Of a stretch of DNA of 64,000 bases, positions 24,001-33,013 are shown one piece after another. Where the stretch lies: the NCBI GenBank assembly GCA_951217055.1, contig OX578281.1, forward strand, positions 65,474,043 through 65,538,042, in the 5' to 3' direction. Within the stretch, counting starts at the first letter, position 1. Each line of letters starts with the position of its first letter. Origin of the DNA: Gerris lacustris. Lineage: Eukaryota > Arthropoda > Insecta > Hemiptera > Gerridae. The notes under the pieces are model-generated. The model ran no database searches. It saw only the letters and a list, made by a program, of their open reading frames with translations, and was not told the DNA's origin. Position numbers and translations under genes: made by a program.

Positions 24001-27000
24001 GAAAAGTTAGTTCGGAAAAAAGGGCAGACAAGCCCCATATTTACAATCTTCATTTTGACGGGTCTCAAATTTGTGATAGATAAACATTGAATGACAGCAA
24101 AACAGGAAATATTGATTATATTATTTCAAATATATCAATAGCACGGTTTAGATTTGGTGTTGGGGAGATCCGTTGTACAAAGATTTGTCCTTTTATAGGT
24201 TTAAGATCAGCTCTCTAGATGGTTGTCATTTATGTGAAGTAAATAAATTCGGAAACTATTATTTTTCACTAACTTTATATATATAACAAGGACAATTATA
24301 TTATCAACATTGCATATGATTCAACAGAAAATTTAAAAACGCAGTATATAAAAAGTTATTTTAATCTAGTAATTATTTTTAAATATTGAGGATGGAAAAT
24401 TTTATTTAAAATGAAAGAGAGTATGTACGAAAAAACTTCTTTTTTTTTCACAATATATTGTAAATTAATAAGTTCTTAAAATAACATTATTATTTCTTAA
24501 TTATTCCAGTATTTGAAGTTGGCAAGGACTTTAAAATACTATGGATTTATCCAGTTTAAAGATTGTATCGCTGATTACCCACTACCTGACTCAAAGGTGA
24601 CAATAAGTGCTGGCCATCGACAGCTTAACCTCAGGTAACTTTTCTCCTTAATTATACCTGCCAATTATTTTGTGAAGCTTTCTAAAAAAATTGTATCTTT
24701 GTCTTTGTGTTATCGTTATTTTGTTTAATTTGTCCAGGTTATTGTTATTGTTATTTTGTTGTTTTTTTGTCCAGGTTTTTAAGTACAAAGGGTGAACTTA
24801 GGGAAGTTCCTTTTAAAGTTACTAGAATGAAATGTTGGAGGATAACCACACACAATGTAAGTCTATATTGAAAGTTGTATATTAATTTTAATTATATTTA
24901 TATAATCAAGTAGTGTCCCAAGTAGTGTCAATGCACCTCAAAATGATTTGTTATTGCTAAGCTAAGGCAACCACATTTATTCCAATAAAAATAAATCTTT
25001 GTTTTGATTTGTTAGTCTTCACATAGATATAATAACTTATCTAAATATAGATCTAAAATAATATAGTTAATTTTACTTTTTTTCCTAAATATAAAATTAA
25101 GCCCGTTGCCACAGGCTTAACTGCTCATATTAGTTAACGTATTAGTTGAGTAAAAATCATTAAATACTAATGCATGAATACCACTAATTGCTTTTTTCCT
25201 TACAATAATACCTATATCTAATCCTTCCATGTACAGAAAGCTCTGTTTTCTAAAGAACATTTTATGTTGTGATGTTTGGGTAGTTATAAAATTGTTAATA
25301 GTGAATTCAGGGATGGAACTCTAAATATTAGATCTAATGTAACATGTACTATCTAACAGCATGTATGAATCTGCAGCTCAATAGCCTGGGGAGAGCTTAT
25401 GCTTATACAAGTATATATGTATATATGCTTATGTAAATATATAATATGTATAAAGTATGTGGATGATATGGGCTTACCCTGTTGCTGTATCAGCTGTTTA
25501 AACCATGATACTGTAATAAATAATTTGGTTTAATTGATAATGAACCTCGATTTACTCACAAAAACAGTGCTTGCAGCAAAATGAGCAGAGAGAGAGAGAG
25601 AGGCAGAAAATATTATGCTCATCAATTTCATTATAAATATGGGAGTAGAAACCTACTCTACTTAATTTCAACTATACTGCATTTGGGTAAAGTTTTGTGA
25701 TTTTGTCAGGCTTGATAATTGTTATAAAACAAAACAATTTTTTTCTCCTTAAGGAGATAGTGTGCAAAAAAAATTGACTGTCTAACATCAAGCTAGAATT
25801 TTGTATATAAGTAAATCTTTTGACGCCTTTTAAGAAAATGTGGTCGACTAAGTTCGTCTGTGGGACATAGCTTGGTAATAGGCATTTGAAAAAAACAAAC
25901 CCGTGGAGAGCAGCCAATGCCCGCCCTTTTTCGTGGACAATGTGATTTTAATGATGCTGTGTGCGAAATTAGTTAGTAGACCAAAAATCAAGTTGATGGT
26001 AGTTTGCCACTTAATAGGTTAGTTGGTCAAATATTACTCCAAATCAAAGATGTCACCTTTTAAGTGGCAAACTACCATCAACTTGATTTTTGGTCTACTA
26101 ACTAATTTCGTACTCAGCATTGTTAAAATCACATTGCCACCAAAAAGGGTGGGACATGGCCGCTCTCCACCGGTTTGTTTTTTTCAAATGGCTATTGCCA
26201 TGCTATGGGACATAGCTTGGCGGGACGCAGACGAACTTAGCCGACCATATATTCTTAAAAGGCACCAAAAGATTTACTTGTACACAAAATTCTAGCTTTA
26301 TGTTAATGAGACTCTTTTTTGCACGCTATCTCCTGGACTAAAAGGATTAATGTTAAATAATTTTTTTGTGATATGGGGGGACATCTGTGATTGGGGGCCG
26401 GTGTAGCCGTGATTAGCGCTCTTTACTCTGAAACCAAGGTCTAAACCCCGGCTGTGAGTTCGAATCCCAGAGATGTGAGATATTTTTCACACTGATGATC
26501 TCATCGAGTAGATGAGTAATGTGGCCGGATAACCTCCATCCTGTAATGACCTAGGCTGTTGAACGGGACTAAAACAAAAACAAAAAAAAACTAGCATCTG
26601 TATTATGTTAAATCATACAGATATTTATTAGAAGATTAAGAGCTCAAGCGGAGTTGATTTCAGTAGAATAATGAAAAACGGAAAGCCTCTCCACAAAATG
26701 AATGTTTATTACTTTAAACTAGTTGTCAGCCTCTCAGCTATCATCAGTTTCTACAATAAGAGATCTTTTATTGTACGTACTGATGATGGCCGATTACCTT
26801 AAAGATAATTATTATTTTTACAGGATGTTGGTGATGGTGAACAGAATGGTGAGGAAGAAGAGGAGGATAAGAAAAGTGAAGTTCAATTATTTGGAAGTCA
26901 GAGATTAGAGTTATCATTTGAATACTTGATGACACGAGATAATCTTCAGTGGGTAACCATATCTTCCGAGCAAGCCATTCTCATGTCTGTTTGCTTACAA

Positions 27001-30000
27001 AGCATCGTAGATGAATTGCTTATGCAGAAAGCAGGAGCAGCAATGAGAAGGGTATGATACTTATCTTTATTTACATGGTTTCTTTTTAAAAATAGGAAGG
27101 TTAAAACTAGGTTACCTCAACTTACCAAATTGTTTAATTAATGTGAAATACAGTCTATAAGATTAGAGTTGGCACAATCGAAGGCGGGAAACAACAAACG
27201 TTGAGGTAGTTTTGGGGGTTATAAAAAGGGAAAATCAGTGTTGCCATGTTATATTTTTTTTGTGGAACTGGGGTAGTGTAGGGCTTTTTTTTTCTAAAGT
27301 TGCATTCAAGATGGCGGACCAATAGAATCGTTTCCCTCTCAAAATTTTCCCGCCTTCGATTGTGCCAACTTTAATCTTATAGACTGTAGATGTTCTAGAG
27401 GTTGTTAGTAAAAAGGAAAAAATGTACAATACTAGACAAATCTAATTTCATTGGACTATTACCACTAACTCATGTTATTATTATATAATATGTAATTGAC
27501 TACTATGAATCACCGGTATGTTAAAAAATGTTTCTTATGCGCACTCCCGTCTGATAAATTTGATTCCAATCTCGCTAATTTACAACATGCAAATTTATAT
27601 ACTTGTAAATATGATATATGATGTTTCAGGCACTTATATGTCTCGTTAGGGCGAAATATAGCCAAAAATTCGTCTACAAAGATGAAATAGTTTAGTTTAA
27701 TTAATTACTCACCCTTAATGACCCCTACCAAGACAGAGTTATGTTTCTGTAGTTGATAGCAGAAATGATAGTTACTGTTTGCGACCTTTAAAACTGGTCA
27801 TTTACATTCTTTCCTCTCCAGCCATTCCACTCTGAATGTCCATCTTTAGTCTACTAAGCTTTTAAAGATTAGGAAAGTTTGAATTTAAGAAGTTGAGAGT
27901 TGAATCTGTGCATATACATGTTTATTTTGTCTCTTAATTACAAACGATTATTAATTTTTTATTCAGCATGACAAAATTCTACAAAATTTTGTTCAAAGCA
28001 GCTAAACATAATAAACTAATTTATTCTAAAAGTATTATGGACACATTTAAGATGAATAGGTTTTAATTTGTCTTTTTCTAGCTATAATTTTCCTCTAAGT
28101 CACATAAGGGAGTTATCACAATTCTGTTAGATTTAACCATAACACTATTCTTTGTAATCATTTGTTGAAAATACATATAATTTATGTAGAAATAGATCTG
28201 AGATAATATGTTGGTTCTAGGTATAATTAGTAATAGTATTAGCTCCCTCGACACTTCTTAAGTTAAGGGGTTAAAGAGTCAGTTATGTTGTACACATATG
28301 AAAGATTCCTAATTTAAGAACGTAGCAGTAGCCTTTCTCCATCCTTGCCTCTCCATTGCCGTCCTATCCCATAGCTTCCCCATTCTCTCGACAAACTCAT
28401 CTATCCACCTTCTAGCTGGCCTTCCTTTACTTCTCTTATATCCATAATGAATCCTGAAAGATGGGCAAGGGCAACTACAGAATGGACGCCATATGGATAT
28501 AAGAGAAGGTATAATTAATACAACATAAATAAAGTATTCATTTAACTTGTAAACCTAAAGGCCCATCCACACTATGCCGAATGAGGCCGATTGGCCTCTG
28601 CCAGTCAGACTGTTTGGCACAGTACGTTTGGGTCGGCATGACGTCCCCATTACTTTAGTTGTGTTGACTCCCCGATCAGTGCCGAACCATCACACAAGTA
28701 CCCGCACGGTAAAATAGTCTGCGAACCTCACTATATGAAAACTATCTGTCAACTGAGGCCGATCCAATCGGCTACTCTACAAACGTCTACCTTTTTTTGA
28801 TCAGGACCGAGCCAATTTGGGTTGGATTCGGCACGATTTGGGTTGGCTTTGGCACGCTTTGGGTTGGCTTTCTGGCTAGAATGTCGGCCAAGCCGACCGG
28901 CACGTCCACACTAATTCAGCTTTGCCGATCAGCTCAAGCCAAATTATACCGATCGGCATAGCGTGGATGCGCCTTAACATTCCAACATTATCCCGTCTTG
29001 AAGATTTTATTGCTAAAATTAAACAGTTCATAAAATTTAACATTGATACATTGTTTAGAAACCCGTTAATTCCTCCTGATAGTGAAGAAAATGTCCGACT
29101 ATTCTTTGAATTCTTTTGCCCCACACTGAACATCTAAGTGTACTTGATATTGTTTTTGCCTGATGTTCATGTTTAATTTAAACTTAAGTGTTTGATTAAA
29201 ATTAGAAACTTTCAAAAAAAGACTTAGTGTTATAATCTTTAACATTTGCTTCCATTATTAGTCCAGTTAGAGTAATATAATAAATTAAATCAATGCTAAT
29301 TTTTTGTTAATATTATTATTTAACCCTAGATACTGAAGCTAAATAAAAGAAAGTGTACAGATATTTAACGTAGTTTAATCATTTAATCAAAATTTATTAT
29401 TAATCAATATATAAAATAATTGCATACTTTTGACCTAATCAACTGTTTTTCTTCGTTTAATGTATTGTTTATGTAATTTTAGTTTACTTCTGAGAACTAC
29501 CAGTGTTGTCTATATTGTGATTTTTGCTCCCACACTGTTGGGAATGGCCCAGATATTATATTGATTAGTGTATTGACCTTGGTACCAGTGGGAGCAGTCT
29601 CCTTTAACCTCTCGACCTCTTTGATCCCCTCATTCTAATTAGAGAGCAACTATGCAAGATTTTTATTAATTATGCACATCTATTAATAAAACCCACTGTC
29701 ATTTTCTTGGATCTATTTCTGTACTATTTTTTCGTACGATTATTTTGTTGCAGCCGAGTGATTGTGCCAGTAATGGTAAAGGAGGAAGTTTCTGCTACAT
29801 GAACAGAGATGGAAGCAGTCAAATGATATCCTTAAGCCAGTCTTCTAGTTCTTCTGATACTTTCTCTAGAAGCTCTTCGGTATATCATTGCTTATTTTTC
29901 CATTTTGTAATAACAGTCCTTAGAAATGATTCTATAGTGAATATAATATAATGGGTGGTCCAAAAGTCCCCCCCCCCCCCCCCTCTTAACTTTTGAACGG

Positions 30001-32826
30001 TTTGAGATAAATTAATGAAACTTTGGGGATCCGTACCATGTTAAGGGAAGTTTGTTTTCATGCAATTATGTACTAGGGGCAACCACCCACTTTGCCCCCA
30101 GGCTACCTAACTTTAAAATTTCAAATTGGAGTGTACATTTTTGATAGCATATTTGGATTCTACAGTGAAAAATAATAAACTTTTACTTGAAACTTTTTTT
30201 TCTATTTTCAATATTTTGCCCCCTATAGGTGGGCAAAGTAAGCAAAATTACCCTTCCGAAAATAGTGAAAAATAACACTTATATCTAATCGTAAAATCTA
30301 AACGGTTTGAGATAAATTAATGAAACTTAGGGGATCCGTACCATGTACAGGGAATTTTGTATTCATGCAATCGTGTACTTGAGATTTCAGCACCTGGGGG
30401 CAAAATGGGTGGTTGCCCCTACTACCCGATTGCATGAAAACAAACTATGGAGCAACTTTTGGCAAAAAATAGATAGAAAAAAAGTTTTTAGTAAAATTTT
30501 ATTATTTTTCACCATAGAATCCAAATATCCTATCAAAAATATACACTCTAAATTGTAAAATATGAAAAAAAAATTGTAAAATGTGAATTTCTAATTGATT
30601 GTACGAGGTACAGGTACTAATTGGGTACTTTATAATTATAAGCGTTATTTCTCGGTCTAGTTCTATGTCATTAATGTTGACTTCTTAGAGTTGTGGAAAA
30701 ATTGAAAGCTTTAAATTCGGGTCAAGGTATCATTAACGTCAGAGAAAATCATTCTCCTGCGTAGCTTAGTTGGTTAGAGCGCTATACTGGAAATATAGAG
30801 GCCCGTGGTTCAAATCCCGGCGCTGGAGTCTATTTTTCTCTGTCTGTTTTCCGTAGTTAATAATAATTATAATTTGATTTAAATTAAAATTTAATCTTTC
30901 CGTAGTATGAATACTACCAAAATTTTAAAATATGAATTACACTTATATTTGTCTGTGAAAAAGCAAAAAAAAGCTCTTTTTTCTGCTATAAATTGAGTCA
31001 AATTCTTTTTATATTTATTCAGCCTAAGTTTATAGGTCTGCATTATCAGTCCAAGCTTTCCCACGAGAAATTTAAAATTGGAATTTTAGGACTGGAAAAG
31101 ATTCCAATTGTATCAATACATTGGGACAAATATTTTTAATAACTTTTTTCTATTAAATCAAATTAAAATGATCAATAACTACAGGAGACATACAGAAAAA
31201 AATAGACCCCCGCACCGGGACTCGAACCACGGGTCCTCCTATTAATCCGTTACAGGTGCTCTTACCAACTGAGCTATACGGGAGAATGATTTTTCTCCTT
31301 CTAATAGATTGTACAAGGTACAGGTACTAATTGAGTACTTTATAATTATAAGCATTAATTCTCGATCTAGTTCTATTGCCGTGAATATTTGGCTTCCTAG
31401 ATTTGTAGAAAAGATTGAAAGCTTGGATTCGGGAAATTTGTATCGTAACGACAGAGAAAAATCATTCTCCCGAATGCTCAGTTGGTATGAGCACCTGTAA
31501 CGGATTAATAGGAGGACCCGTGGTTCGAGTCCCGGTGCAGGGGTCTATTTTTCTCTGTATGTCTCCCGTAGTTATTGATAATTATAATTTGATTTAAAGT
31601 AAAAATTTAATCTTTCCGTAGTATAAATACCACCAAAAACTTAAAAATTTGAACTTTTTTCTAGTAAAACCAACCATTCAACCTTCAAAATCCAGTCTTC
31701 ACTTAAAAAAAAACAAGCCTATTACAATTCATTCATTGCCTATTATGATCAATCAAAATCATATATTATACCTAAAATTTTGTTATTACAGTAGAGTCTC
31801 GCTTATCCGGACCCCGCTAGTCCGGACATCTGTCATCATATAATCCGGACGGGCCAAAAACTATGTACAAATTGGAACCAGGGCCTTTTCTGATTTATGA
31901 ATTGTAAAGATTATCAGGGTTTCTGCTTTTATTGTTTATTAATTTTTTTTAAAAATGGTTCCTAGTTAGTTTACAGGTGTATGTATTCCAACATTTCGAC
32001 ACGAGGAATGCCCGGTATTTTTGTTAAAAATAAACAGATTAAGAATAATTAGGAATAAGTAAGAACATTGATAAATCTCTTTCGGTACCATAGAAATGTA
32101 GGGCGGAAGATATAAAGGTAGTGTATTCCAAGAAATACAATTATATGTGACTGAGATGGGGAAGGGTTTTAAGAAACATTTAGCGGCGGCTCAACGCAGT
32201 TCCATGAAATTTCGCCAAGCCGACAATGTCTAATGTCTCAACTTGTTGTGAAATTATTATCGCTCCTCGAATTTCATATCGGAACACAGCCTGTTTCTCA
32301 GGAAGTCCCTTCTATACCTGCACCTGCTTAATAGATTGTCATTTAATTTTAATTTATTTGATATTCGGACAGGTTACAGAACAGCCCTTAACTTAAATAG
32401 TGTTATACCTATACGTTGTACAAGCATGCTTTGGAGAATTATATAAGTAATACGATAAAAACCTCGATTTCAATAGTTTTACCCTACTAAAGCTTGTTTT
32501 AAAGACATTTTAAAACTGATTCCGTTTAATCCGGACTTTCGGTAATCCGGACTGGGTCCGGTCCCGTCAAACCCGGATTAGCGAGACTCTACTGTACCAT
32601 AACTAATTTTGTTATTATTATTTTATGGAAATAAAACATATTATTATTACATAATCTTTCATTAATTAATTTACTTCTTTGTTTTTAACATTTTCAGGGT
32701 AGTCGATCACCTACTTTGGATGCTTCAATATCAATGAGACGCCTCTCAGAAAAATTAGCCCGCGCTTATCAAGAGCCCTTAGTTGAAAATGATGCCTTCG
32801 AAGGTATAGGTGATGACGATTTATAG
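15084..32826 (+). CDS. SNX17: Sorting nexin-17 (SNX17), 11 exons, complete
   Basis: SNX17 is an early-endosome cargo adaptor. Its PX domain binds PI3P, its FERM-like module binds NPxY/NPxF tails, and its C-terminus recruits Retriever for recycling (family knowledge). Exons: 15084-15143, 15269-15461, 19407-19582, 21286-21376, 22717-22801, 23362-23524, 24510-24634, 24775-24856, 26824-27051, 29754-29879, 32698-32826. They join in phase to 485 aa, against 470 in human. The N-terminus MHFSIPDTQD matches the vertebrate MHFSIP start. The PX domain (about 1-105) shows RYRQLYSLNDQLRKHYG, FPPKK and ERRTQLEKY, the positions used for PI3P binding. The FERM-like region includes QTVSDIERGW, LARTLKYYGF, RMKCWRI, FEYLMTRDNLQWVTI and CLQSIVDELL. 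An acidic stretch (EEEEED, about residues 335-340) replaces a Ser/Gly-rich loop of the human protein. The tail FEGIGDDDL is conserved. A decoy acceptor-like TGTCCAG lies about 40 bp before exon 8. Confidence 0.97.
16006..16787. mobile_element. pogo/Tigger-like MITE, copy 1
   Basis: The ends CAGTAGAGTCTCGTTTATCC and GGATTAGCGAGACTCTACTG are inverted repeats, flanked by TA on both sides (16004-16005, 16788-16789), as expected for the pogo/Tigger branch of Tc1/mariner. The 782-bp interior has no transposase. Related copies are at 31799-32594 and 61089-61850. It lies in SNX17 intron 2. Confidence 0.85.
16799..17403 (-). pseudogene. LINE 3' end: ORF2 tail and 3' UTR
   Basis: On the minus strand, SLYNLNEKESLVHTLLDCPR at about 17255-17320 resembles the Cys/His-rich tail of Jockey/CR1-like ORF2 proteins (CxLCNxxEx...HxLxxCPxY). 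The following AT-rich stretch ends in a TTATTATTATTATT run (16800-16812 on plus), consistent with a LINE 3' terminus. Only the last part of the element remains. Confidence 0.6.
17336..17830. repeat. 500-bp dispersed repeat with TTTTGCCCTACTTTTAC minisatellite
   Basis: From GATACATACAATATTTTATC to CTCCCTACTTTTTGAG, this block is closely repeated at 56086-56465, with only short gaps. At 17641-17805 it contains an imperfect tandem array of an 18-19 bp unit (TTTTTCACCCTACTTTTAC), longer here than in the second copy. The LINE ORF2 tail starts inside it, so it may be a LINE-associated segment. Confidence 0.75.
18043..18078. repeat. Perfect 16-bp hairpin, 4-base loop
   Basis: AACTAACTTAGGTAGC and its exact reverse complement are separated by GTCT. 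Nothing in the surrounding SNX17 intron 2 explains it. It could be the collapsed remnant of a MITE. Confidence 0.6.
18505..19330. repeat. AT-rich dispersed repeat block in SNX17 intron 2
   Basis: It starts with TTTTAGGGTTTCGTTGGT and carries two internally similar sections around GGGGTATCAAATGA (18746 and 18995), with C-rich runs near 18870 and 19100. This suggests a duplicated or multimeric repeat with no protein. Confidence 0.4.
19999..20526. mobile_element. Foldback element, TAGTCCAGGAGATAG family, copy 2
   Basis: Arms from TAGTTCAGGAGATAGCGTGC to TCTATCTCCTGGACTA, with TA at both borders, are inverted copies of roughly 170-250 bp. The centre carries AACTAACTTATAAAGTGAC. It is the cleanest copy, in SNX17 intron 3. 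The open frame at 20282-20644 is arm sequence. Confidence 0.85.
20725..21050. mobile_element. Inverted-repeat element with CAGCTTTCAGCCTTCATAAG
   Basis: Left-arm words GACTAATTTGTTCATTTTATAC and TTTTCAGCCTTCATAAGGCC recur inverted on the right as GGTCTTATGAAGGCTGAAAG and AACAAATTAGTCGG. It is related to the element at 44765-45029. Non-coding. Confidence 0.7.
21548..21882. mobile_element. Inverted-repeat element with AACAGCTTGGTTTTCCGG ends and internal duplication
   Basis: Arms of about 100 bp share AAACAGCTTGGTTTTCCGGT and CTGGAAGCATC in inverted orientation. Inside, a roughly 65-bp unit beginning CCCCTGCTGGAAGCATCAT is tandemly duplicated (21627 and 21693). The overlapping open frames on both strands are by-products. 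Confidence 0.75.
21958..22180 (+). mobile_element. tRNA-module repeat, copy 1 (left part lost)
   Basis: A tRNA-like module at about 22000-22072 has A-box-like TAGCTTAGTTGGTAGAGCG, the stem CTATA/TATAG with loop CTGGAAA, and the B box GGTTCAAATCC. The T-stem is mispaired, so a working tRNA is unlikely. It is flanked by the family's arms AAGGTATCATTAACGTCA upstream and GTAGTTAATAATAATTATAA, CTTTCCGTAGTATGAATACT downstream. The same arms recur at 30.6, 31.2, 41.9 and 43.0 kb. Confidence 0.8.
22925..23330 (+). repeat. Dispersed repeat, longest copy of the GTCCAACGAACT family
   Basis: It begins CTTCCGAGTTTACCGAATGT and runs through TTTCAGACATCAGGGAACAT, TGTCTGTCTGTCGG and GTTCGTTGGACAACG to AAATTGGAATTTTAGG. 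It joins the 12290-12590 and 5205-5430 versions into one family. It ends close to SNX17 exon 6 (23362), so only about 30 bp of ordinary intron remain before the acceptor. Confidence 0.6.
23525..24509 (+). other. SNX17 intron 6: no recognisable feature
   Basis: This is AT-rich intron. I found no inverted repeat, tandem array or coding fragment I could support. Confidence 0.5.
25747..26340. mobile_element. Foldback element, TAGTCCAGGAGATAG family, copy 3
   Basis: Long inverted arms run from AAGGAGATAGTGTGC to GCTATCTCCTGGACTA. The central loop carries TCAAGTTGATGGTAGTTTGC and its complement. A short internal duplication (GGGACATAGCTTGGC, near 26208-26222) is inserted in the right arm. It lies in SNX17 intron 8. 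Confidence 0.8.
26389..26590 (+). mobile_element. tRNA-derived SINE
   Basis: A tRNA-like head has the A box TGTAGCCGTGATTAGCGC and the B box GAGTTCGAATCCC. The body ends GTTGAACGGGACTAAAAC and an A-rich tail. CATCTGT directly precedes the element (26382-26388) and follows the tail (26595-26601), a short target-site duplication. It lies in SNX17 intron 8, about 230 bp before exon 9. Confidence 0.85.
27151..27386. mobile_element. MITE, CAGTCTATAAGATTAGAGTT family, full copy
   Basis: Terminal inverted repeats of about 38 bp (CAGTCTATAAGATTAGAGTT..., through TCGAAGGCGGG) are flanked by TA on each side. The interior includes AAGATGGCGGACCAATAG. A truncated relative in the opposite orientation is at 8306-8510. 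Located in SNX17 intron 9. Confidence 0.85.
27389..28315 (+). other. SNX17 intron 9 segment: no recognisable feature
   Basis: AT-rich intronic sequence with no repeat or coding fragment that I could support. Confidence 0.45.
28318..28506. pseudogene. LINE ORF2 C-terminal fragment with 5' inversion
   Basis: On the minus strand 28318-28447 encodes GYKRSKGRPARRWIDEFVER and MERQGWRKATATF, the classic C-terminal end of a non-LTR retrotransposon ORF2 (GxRxxGRPxxRW...DR..W). On the plus strand 28450-28506 encodes NPERWARATTEWTPYGYKR, which in such proteins lies directly upstream of that segment. The two pieces are therefore inverted relative to each other and overlap at GYKR, the layout produced by twin priming. 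Confidence 0.8.
28558..28976. mobile_element. Inverted-repeat MITE with CATCCACACTATGCCGA ends
   Basis: Left end AAGGCCCATCCACACTATGC and right end GCATAGCGTGGATGCGCCTT are inverted. The interior is rich in GGCCGATTGGC-type short palindromes. End type resembles the elements at 9331-9893 and 46935-47586 (AAGGCC + TCACAC/CCACAC), so these may be one superfamily. Confidence 0.65.
29950..30570. repeat. Composite repeat with direct and inverted parts
   Basis: A direct repeat (AACGGTTTGAGATAAATTAA ... GGATCCGTACCATGT) occurs at about 29995 and 30300. The sections GGGGCAACCACCCA (30076) and TGGGTGGTTGCCCCTA (30408) are inverted to each other, as are TTGGATTCTA (30152) and TAGAATCCAA (30516). A 17-base C run lies at 29975-29992. 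It sits in SNX17 intron 10, just after exon 10. Confidence 0.65.
30589..30940 (+). mobile_element. tRNA-module repeat, copy 2 (full unit)
   Basis: Complete unit: a head starting TTCTAATTGATTGTACGAGG with TACTTTATAATTATAAGCG, a tRNA-like module at about 30754-30827 (ATAGAGGCCCGTGGTTCAAA, GGCGCTGGAG), then the tail GTAGTTAATAATAATTATAA to GTATGAATACTACC. The module is the same isotype-like sequence as copy 1. Confidence 0.85.
31168..31640. mobile_element. tRNA-module repeat, copy 3, head-to-head pair with a different module
   Basis: An inverted tRNA-like module (31206-31283) and a direct one (31467-31543) face each other across a family head (about 31300-31460). The module differs from copies 1 and 2: GAGCACCTGTAACGGATTAA replaces the CTATACTGGAAATATAG section. 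D-stem GCTC/GAGC pairs and a 7-bp acceptor stem with wobble pairs is possible, but the anticodon loop would be 9 bases, so it is degenerate. The tail matches the family. Confidence 0.8.
31799..32594. mobile_element. pogo/Tigger-like MITE, copy 2
   Basis: CAGTAGAGTCTCGCTTATCC and GGATTAGCGAGACTCTACTG form the ends, with flanking TA at 31797-31798 and 32595-32596. The interior is closely related to 16006-16787 throughout. It lies in SNX17 intron 10, ending about 100 bp before the last exon. Confidence 0.9.
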
Positions 32827-33007
32827 AACTTAGTTCTGAAATGTCCACCCTTCCATTTAAAAAAGCAATTGTTTTAGATAAACTGATGAAAAAATAATAT
32901 CAGTTAAATGATATTACTTTTTAAAATTTTTATTTTATTTTATTATTATATTAAAATATGTTATAAAAACTATATCTATTGGCATTTAAACATAACAAAA
33001 AAAATTA

Positions 33008-33013
33008 AATAAA
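33008..33013 (+). terminator. Candidate SNX17 polyadenylation signal (AATAAA)
   Basis: An AATAAA hexamer lies 182 bp after the SNX17 stop codon in AT-rich sequence. It is the first exact AATAAA I noticed downstream of the stop. In DNA this AT-rich chance hexamers are common, so confidence is moderate. Confidence 0.4.
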
